Assembly: GCA_942490885.1 (NCBI GenBank)
Contig: CALNYT010000002.1
Span: forward strand, 682,001-746,000
Length of the DNA: 64,000 nt
Reading direction: 5' to 3'
Source of the DNA: Oceanirhabdus sp942490885
GTDB lineage: Bacteria > Bacillota > Clostridia > Clostridiales > Clostridiaceae
A model generated the notes under the pieces. It ran no database searches, was not told the DNA's origin, and was given only the letters and a program-made list of their open reading frames with translations. Shown here one piece after another: positions 63,987 to 64,000 of this stretch; the stretch's first letter is position 1; every line of letters begins with the position of its first letter. Position numbers and translations under genes: made by a program.

Positions 63987-64000
63987 ATGAATATTGTTGT
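63987..64000 (+). CDS. Next cluster gene, cut by the window end
   Basis: AGGAGGTG at 63970-63977 is followed by ATG 63987 (MNIVV, cut), with a second possible ATG at 63980. The good ribosome binding site overlapping the adenylation gene's end shows that the operon continues. A protein starting MNIVV would suit many families; no assignment. Confidence 0.45.

Overview
The window is AT-rich, uses strong AAGGAGG-type ribosome binding sites with frequent TTG/GTG starts, and carries the gene order atpB-E-F-H-A-G-D-C, a YvrJ-type small protein, an ECF vitamin transporter and LytR-CpsA-Psr and sigma factors. Together these point to a low-GC Firmicute, most likely a Clostridium-like anaerobe. No rRNA, tRNA or CRISPR array was found.

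Layout: (1) 1-6.5 kb is the F1Fo ATP synthase operon, closed by a strong terminator. (2) 6.6-9.8 kb holds an HsmA-like membrane protein, an OmpR-type two-component system and two paralogous small proteins on the minus strand. (3) 10-23.3 kb is an RHS polymorphic-toxin locus: one 2017-residue RHS protein with an immunity candidate, then three orphan C-terminal cassettes, each preceded by a related ~150-bp element and each joined to a different point of the RHS core. Two cassettes keep recognisable toxin domains (type-47-like and RNase A-like) with immunity genes, but all three have broken core frames. The RHS gene has an in-frame but startless 5' extension, carries a cohesin-like plus dockerin-like insert among its YD repeats, and sits beside a fragment of the response regulator gene. 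(4) 23.4-24.8 kb is a gene-poor stretch with tiny ORFs, a MITE-like inverted repeat, a candidate small RNA and consensus promoters.

(5) 24.75-40.5 kb is a cobalamin-riboswitch-controlled operon: a small DUF4430 protein, a 1642-residue protein with two copies of [alpha/alpha toroid - beta-rich repeat - DUF4430], EcfT, a fused double EcfA ATPase, a CbrT-like S component, and a 2104-residue secreted protein with four toroid-like regions, Ig-like domains and one DUF4430. Alpha-toroid plus DUF4430 is the architecture of animal intrinsic factor and transcobalamin, so the operon reads as surface capture of cobamides feeding an ECF importer. (6) 40.9-44.8 kb holds a small sigma-70 factor, an LCP protein, a GNAT acetyltransferase, a REP-like palindrome cluster and a decayed MATE transporter gene.

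(7) 45.1-64 kb (cut by the window end) is a biosynthetic gene cluster that I cannot match to a known product. It has four free-standing acyl carrier proteins, a ketosynthase and a shorter ketosynthase-like partner whose active-site Cys is Asn, a FabZ-like double-hotdog protein, a FabG-like reductase, two BtrH-type acyltransferase candidates, an aminotransferase of the glutamate-1-semialdehyde type, a HemN-like radical SAM protein, a methyltransferase, a PHP phosphoesterase, a lone PEP-mobile domain, an alpha/beta hydrolase with a Cys nucleophile, a U32 protein, an acyl-CoA dehydrogenase homologue and a free-standing adenylation enzyme. All act in trans, with no modular megasynthase. I infer a reduced polyketide or fatty-acyl chain, aminated and joined to an activated amino or carboxylic acid, made without oxygen.
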